Both the position numbers and the translations under genes were made by a program. Below, piece after piece: positions 59,319 to 64,000 of a DNA stretch of 64,000 nt (positions within the stretch are counted from its first letter, which is position 1; the number at the start of each line of letters is the position of its first letter). Where the stretch lies: contig NC_043740.1 in assembly GCF_004337985.1 (NCBI RefSeq), forward strand, positions 4,215,030 through 4,279,029, given 5' to 3'. The notes under the pieces are model-generated. The model worked only from the letters and a program-made list of their open reading frames with translations, did no database searches and was not told the DNA's origin. This stretch comes from Pyricularia pennisetigena (lineage: Eukaryota > Ascomycota > Sordariomycetes > Magnaporthales > Pyriculariaceae).

Positions 59319-59323
59319 AGAGT

Positions 59324-60323
59324 TACAGACTTTGTCCTTGGCAGAATGAGGAGGTGAAGTCGACCTTCTCGCCAAGAAACGTTTCTTGGAGCATGGGCTT
59401 GGCTTTGACGGCTCAGCCCCGGATCGGACTTGTTCGCTACTCTGAGCCGGCGGGCCGCGGGAAGTGCCGCCAATGAGCGACGGGCTAATTTGCGCATGAA
59501 CCCCGGATTAAGACCTTCTATATGCCGGCTCTTGCACTCTGGTCGTAAGCCTTTCGCCAGTTTGACCAAAGAAAAAAAGAAAAAAAGCGTAATGGACTGT
59601 TCGCCCGCTGCGTCAAATGATGGCCTGCAATTTGACATTTTTTTTTCTTTCCAGAAAAGGCGCGGTGAAAAAACCGGTCAAGCCTTGGTAGGTATTTCTG
59701 GGCGTATTCCAGGCCTACAAGCCAACAAATTCCTCATTTTCCCCGCCAACAACAAATGGTCCCGAATATAAAAACACAAGGAATGACGACGATTTTGCGA
59801 AAAAGAATTAGAGAATTGCTTTTGCGTGTCTACTTTTGGCAATTTTTTATATCCATCCGTCTTGTAAGTGGTGCCATATGTGTTCTTGTGGGTGTTTTTG
59901 GACTTCTTGGTATATTTTGGACTTTTGGTATCCTCCATCCAACCCTGGAAAACGCCCTCGAAACCGCGCCAAAAAAGGTACAACCAAATCTCTTACCTTC
60001 ACCATTTTTCCAGGTCGCCCACTCCAAAAAAACAATAAGGAAAAAAAGAACTCCCGCGGTTTTTTCCGTCCTTTATACATTTTAAATATTTCCACACAAC
60101 CATCGTTTTGACGGATCCCTCGTAACGCGGGGCCCCGGATTGGTAAACGGGCGGTGGCGATGGGGTGCATAAAGACGGGTTGGGCATCTTATTTCTGGTT
60201 TTGTATAGCTAATCTCCTATGATTTGCTATATTGTCTTTTTTTTATTTTCCTTTTTATTTATTTTTTTCGGTTCATTGAGTCTAAAGTTTGCAAATGTGC
60301 TGGTTTGTACCAATTCCTAAACC
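59324..60323. other. Host intergenic region between the retrotransposon and the permease gene
   Basis: Composition is close to the host average. An open frame at 59252-59638 minus overlaps the LTR and has no domain support. The last part should be the promoter and leader of the downstream permease gene. Confidence 0.5.
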
Positions 60324-61480
60324 ATGGTTACTACTAAAAACGAAAAACTTGCCTTTTCGGAGCACAATAGCAGCAGCAGCAGCAATGCTCCAATCCAACC
60401 TACGGGGATTAATACCAATATTGGCACCGTTAACGGGAAATCCATTACGGCGGAACGCATCGAATACCCCGAAGGTTTACCCGAAGCGTATTACCGCAAT
60501 TTTAAACCCATCGCCGCGTTTAACCTACCTAATTGGCAACCTACGGAGCGGGCGTTGGTCCGCCGGTTGGATTGGACGTTGCTGCCAACGGTTTAAATCT
60601 TATATTTCAACAATTACCTTAGCCGAACCAATATTGCCCAGGCAAAATTTAACATATTCGACGAGGATTTCGGTCTACGCGACGACGATTATAATATAAT
60701 CGCCGTATTTACTATCGGTTATATATTGTTCCAACTACCTTCCAATATATTGCTAACCCGGGTCCGGCCGGGGTTTTATTTGCCATTTACGGCTATTATC
60801 TGGTCTGCCGTATCCGTTACCATTACCGGGGTAAAAAACTCCCAGGAATTAATTGTTATCCCCTTCTTTTTGGGGTGTTTGGAAGCTTTTTTGTTTCCAG
60901 GTATAAATAAATCCCTATTGTGTTTTTATTTGATATTGAAACAATTAATAGGTTATTATTAACCGAGGCCCCTGCCCCCGCGCCAATAAAAAAAACAACA
61001 ACAATCCGTATACTTTTTAAACTGCTGGTATACGCGCAAAAAAATCGCCCTCCGCACCGCGATCCTATACTCGGGCCTGGTACTAATTCAGGCTTTATCC
61101 GGCGTGCTCGCCGCCGGCATATTTTCGGGTACGGAAGGCGTGGCCGGCCTGGCAGGCTGGCAATGGTTATTTATTATCGAATCGCTTATAAGCACCGTAT
61201 GCGGCGTTTTTGCCTTTTGGACGCTGCCCGACTACCCGCACTCCGACACGGGCAACCAGCGCCGCTTCATAACCGAGGATATAAAACGCCTTACCGAGGC
61301 CAGGTTTGTCGTCGATCGCGTAACGGGCTCTACGGGCACGGGCTCTACGGGCACGGGCAGGGTGGTGGATGGCATTAAACTCGCGGTGACAGACCTTAAG
61401 ACATGGTCTTTTGTAAGTTCGATGCTGTAGCAGATTTTGTGCCCTTCTTTGCGCTCTTATGGTACCGCCGCCGTTTTGCT

Positions 61481-61525
<45 letters not shown>

Positions 61526-62127
61526 GCCAGGTCCTCCTCAACATCTTCATAACGGCCTCGTGCGGCTTCAACTTCTTCTTCCCGACGCTGGTGCGCGGGC
61601 TCGGCATCGGTAACAGTATCACTTCGCTGCTGCTAACGTCGGCGCCGTACCTCGTGGGCGCCTGCGCGTCCTTCTTCGCCTCGTGGAACAGCGACCGCGT
61701 CCGCGAGCGCGGTTACCACATCTGCTGCGGCCTATTGGCGGCGGCGGCGGGCTACATCGTAACCGTTTCGACCGATAATATGCCGGCGCGGTACGCGGCG
61801 TCGTTCCTGTTCGCGCCGGGCTCCTTCTCGGCCAACGCGCTGGTGTACACGTGGGCCGTATCAACGCTGGGCGCGACGCCCGAAAAGAGGGCCGCCGCCG
61901 GCGCCATCGTTAACATTTTTAGCCATTTCGGCAACGTGGTATCGCCCTACTTCTTCAGGAACGAGGAGCTGCCCGTTTACAGGAGCGCCTTCGTCCTCAT
62001 GCCGGTATTTGGGGCCGCAGCCTTTGGGATCGCCTTCGGCAGCAAAATGTTCCTCAGGTACCATAACAAAAAGCTCAGGAAGAGGTCCGACGAGACGGGC
62101 GAGGTCTACAACCCCTATATCCACTAA
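60324..62127 (+). pseudogene. Allantoate-permease-like MFS transporter, 5' half damaged
   Basis: The protein matches the anion:cation symporter (Dal5-like) group: DWTLLPTV, NYLSRTNIAQAKFN, GYILFQLPSNILL, WYTRKKIALRTAILYSG, GLAGWQWLFIIE. The frame from 60324 is broken by TAA at 60594-60596, where the family usually has a tryptophan (LLPTVW), and then continues in frame to about 60903. A donor GTATAAATAA follows CCAG near 60901, but no AG acceptor lies near the point where homology resumes (about 61014), so that splice site seems lost. From there to 61412, then after a 118-bp intron (61413-61530) and 61531-62127, the gene looks intact and GC-richer. The damage is AT-shifted, as expected of RIP. 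A functional short form from an internal start is unlikely. Confidence 0.75.
61482..61523. repeat. A42 homopolymer in the last intron of the permease gene
   Basis: An uninterrupted A run that ends just before the CTGCCAG acceptor. Confidence 0.9.
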
Positions 62128-62282
62128 CTGGCTTGCGCTTCGTTATTACACGGCATTGTGCAGATAATTTCCGTCGTTAATGCGTATAATTTCTCAAAAG
62201 CATTTTGGCTGGGGGGCTTTTCGTCGCCGGTAGTAAGGGGAACAAATTAGGTAAAGCACCTGTCCGAAAATATCGCAACGAT

Positions 62283-62957
62283 TAGTTTTAATGCTTCAAC
62301 TAAACCCCCCTGCTTCGGAGTAGGGACCGAACGCTCCATACACCTTTTAGCCACAGAGTTTTTCGACCAATTACATTGGCCGAAAAAATTACGCTCGTTT
62401 TAATTTGAGGACAATTTCTCGCATTTCACCGTTTATAGCGGGTATTTGGGCTATATATACAGTGTAACCGCAAAAAATAGCAGTATAAACGCTGTACAAA
62501 AAGAAATATTTAAACACAAAAATAAATAAATATCGTAAAAATATAAGGTAACCTGCGTTGCATTATTTCGAATTTGTTTGTTTTATAATGCAAAAAGCAT
62601 ATGAACGGCTGTTTTGGGTTTAATGATATTTAAGTATTATATTTACTGTTATATTTTTTATACCAACGCTTATTTTTGGTTATTTAGTAGCATTAACGAT
62701 CTATTTTACAATTAAAAATACCAACTAACTAACTTAAGTTTTGGCCAGTTTTATGGTGCAGATCGCATTTATTTATCCATTCAAATTAATACTGGATTAA
62801 TACTTGTATTAAACTTTATAAAACATGATTTTTCTAAGTTTTATTCGATTTAATGAAGTAACAAATAATAAAATAGTACAAATTCACCATTTTTTTGCAA
62901 AATAATAATTGAGTTTAATATTCGTAAAACCGTGGTTTTATTTAGTTTTTGTGTTTA
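62283..62957 (+). mobile_element. Second copy of the 9-bp-duplication DNA element (5' part), RIP-altered
   Basis: From 62283 (TAGTTTTAATGCTT) for about 170 bp the sequence aligns with the 5' end of the element at 47452, with mostly transitional changes. Beyond that similarity fades, and the 3' end was not identified. A pogo-type element begins at 62958. Confidence 0.65.
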
Positions 62958-64000
62958 CAGTGGGTGACCCACAAGTGGACATGCACCTGAAGTAGACACC
63001 TGTTTTGTTAGCAATTTCTAACATCCTTAACACAACCCACCTACTTCAACGCGACAACGCACCGCAAATAACGCGTTTTTAAAGCCGAAAAAAGCCGTGA
63101 TGCCGAGAGATTTGGAATTTAGGCTTACCCAGGCGGTTAAAGCCGTAAAATCAGGTATTTCGAAAAATAAAGCGGCCGCGCAGTGGGCCGTGCCAAAAAC
63201 CACCTTTATGCGTCGCCTTAACGGCGTTTTCGATCGAAAATAAACCCATAAACCGTATTAACTATTTTCTAACGAATAAAAAAGGTTCGTTAACCGTTAA
63301 ATCGAAATCGAAAAACTCGTTGGAAGGGCGCCCACGCACCAAATAATTAAAAATTTCGCTTTTTTTCTAATACCGCCGAAAAAACGCGTAAACGCCTTCG
63401 GTAAGCGTTGGTTGGCCGGTTTTTTACGCCGTAATAAATATATTAAAACCAAATCCGGGATTTTTTTGGAGGGTACGCGAGCTAAAAAAGCCACGGCCGA
63501 ATCGATCCGGGCGTTTTATAACCAATACCAACGAATAATTACCGAATTCGAAATTAAGCCCAAATATATCGTAAATATAAACGAATACGGTTTCCAATAA
63601 GGCGATACAACGGCCGGAAAAATATACGGTTTATCTTTCGTAAAACGCCGGAATTAAATTGAAATTATATATACGTTAAATACCATTTGGGCGTCGATTA
63701 TCGAGGCGGTAATTGCAAAAGGAAAAAAATTTACCCTAACCGTAATCCAAACGGGCAATATTTTATAAACGCAGTGGTTTCCATTTAATATTAAAGATTG
63801 GGCGTACGATTCGACTCCCACGGGCTGGTTTAATTTTAAAATCGTTTTTAAATGGTTAAAACAGGTTTTTTTACTTGAAACGAAACTAGATATTAGTATA
63901 AAATGGCGGTTATTAGTATTGGATTAAATTTTAACGCATTAATTAATTAAATTTATATTTAAAACGTTTAAAAACAGGGTTTTCCTCGAATATTTACCTG
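62956..64000 (+). mobile_element. Pogo/Fot1-type DNA transposon, decayed and cut by the window end
   Basis: TA followed by CAGTGGGTGACCC at 62958 marks the terminal repeat of a TA-inserting element. A transposase remnant starts with ATG at 63100 (MPRDLEFRLTQAVKAVK), a helix-turn-helix of the pipsqueak type, and stops at 63243. Further fragments follow in frames with stops: KRWLAGFLRRNKYIKTKSG near 63405 and NINEYGFQ near 63580, where the first catalytic aspartate (usual pattern N-x-D-E) has become asparagine. Then a DDE-domain-like stretch (TIWASIIEAVIAKG) near 63680 continues to the window end. Heavy RIP means it is inactive. Confidence 0.8.

Larger units (their letters stand above)
44733..59323 (-). 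mobile_element. LTR retrotransposon with 166-bp LTRs and AGAGT target duplication, host to nested elements
   Basis: The element proper is 44738-59318. It is flanked by AGAGT at 44733-44737 and 59319-59323. The terminal repeats are 166 bp each and end TG...CA. On the minus strand the LTR begins TGTTGCAG, and a polypurine tract (GGGGGGTG) lies just inside the left LTR, so the element reads right to left. Translating the minus strand gives decayed Ty1/copia pol fragments with many stops: a GAG-pre-integrase-like stretch near 56400-56520, an integrase C-terminal stretch near 55690-55790 and reverse transcriptase near 53500-53700. Right of them (57.9-59.1 kb) is possibly gag. Three further insertions sit inside it. 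CpA and TpG are depleted and TpA is high throughout, which indicates heavy RIP. No gene in it can be functional. Confidence 0.85.

Noticed and set aside
1..64000. CRISPR arrays, operons or other prokaryotic features
   Set aside because: No regularly spaced repeats with unique spacers are present, and the gene structures are clearly eukaryotic.

Overview
This window is nuclear DNA of a filamentous ascomycete, most likely a Sordariomycete. Genes carry short GT-AG introns of about 60-170 bp. There are two Zn2Cys6 regulators, an RSC-type SNF5 subunit, a necrosis-inducing-like secreted protein, and transposons heavily altered by repeat-induced point mutation (RIP: CpA/TpG lost, TpA gained, CpG kept). 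I could not assign a species. All exon coordinates below come from splice sites and reading-frame continuity that I checked by hand.

Region 1 (1-15.8 kb) is gene-dense. It holds a BTB/POZ gene interrupted only by two in-frame TAG codons, a conserved coiled-coil protein, an intron-less DRB0094/Rnl5-type RNA ligase, an Sfh1/Snf5 chromatin-remodelling subunit with a C-terminal GATA-like zinc finger split by an intron, a conserved K-rich fungal protein with TPR-like helices, and a 1027-aa Zn2Cys6 regulator.

Region 2 (15.8-25 kb) has a 3-kb divergent intergenic stretch shared with a second Zn2Cys6 regulator (802 aa, with a 20-bp microexon inside its zinc cluster). A nine-exon MFS sugar transporter follows, which has a 12-bp microexon.

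Region 3 (25-44.5 kb) has fewer genes, spaced by long intergenic stretches rich in homopolymers. They encode secreted proteins or efflux functions: a cysteine-rich secreted protein, an NLP (NPP1) protein, a second cysteine-rich protein with a dibasic pro-region, a secreted agmatinase with a tandemly duplicated signal peptide, a MATE transporter and a DHA1-type MFS transporter. This resembles an effector or interaction compartment beside a transposon island. That reading is inference.

Region 4 (44.7-59.3 kb) is one AT-rich, RIP-mutated insertion that can be unpicked. Its outermost layer is an LTR retrotransposon with 166-bp LTRs and a perfect 5-bp target duplication (AGAGT). Inside it are a second Ty1/copia element and two solo LTRs of that second family, each solo copy with its own perfect 5-bp duplication. 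One LTR of the second copia contains a 1.8-kb DNA element with a perfect 9-bp duplication.

Region 5 (59.3-64 kb) is host sequence again. It holds an allantoate-permease-like MFS gene whose 5' half has RIP-like damage (stop codon, decayed splice site) while its 3' half looks intact. After it come a second copy of the 9-bp-duplication element and a decayed pogo/Fot1-type transposon that runs off the window end.
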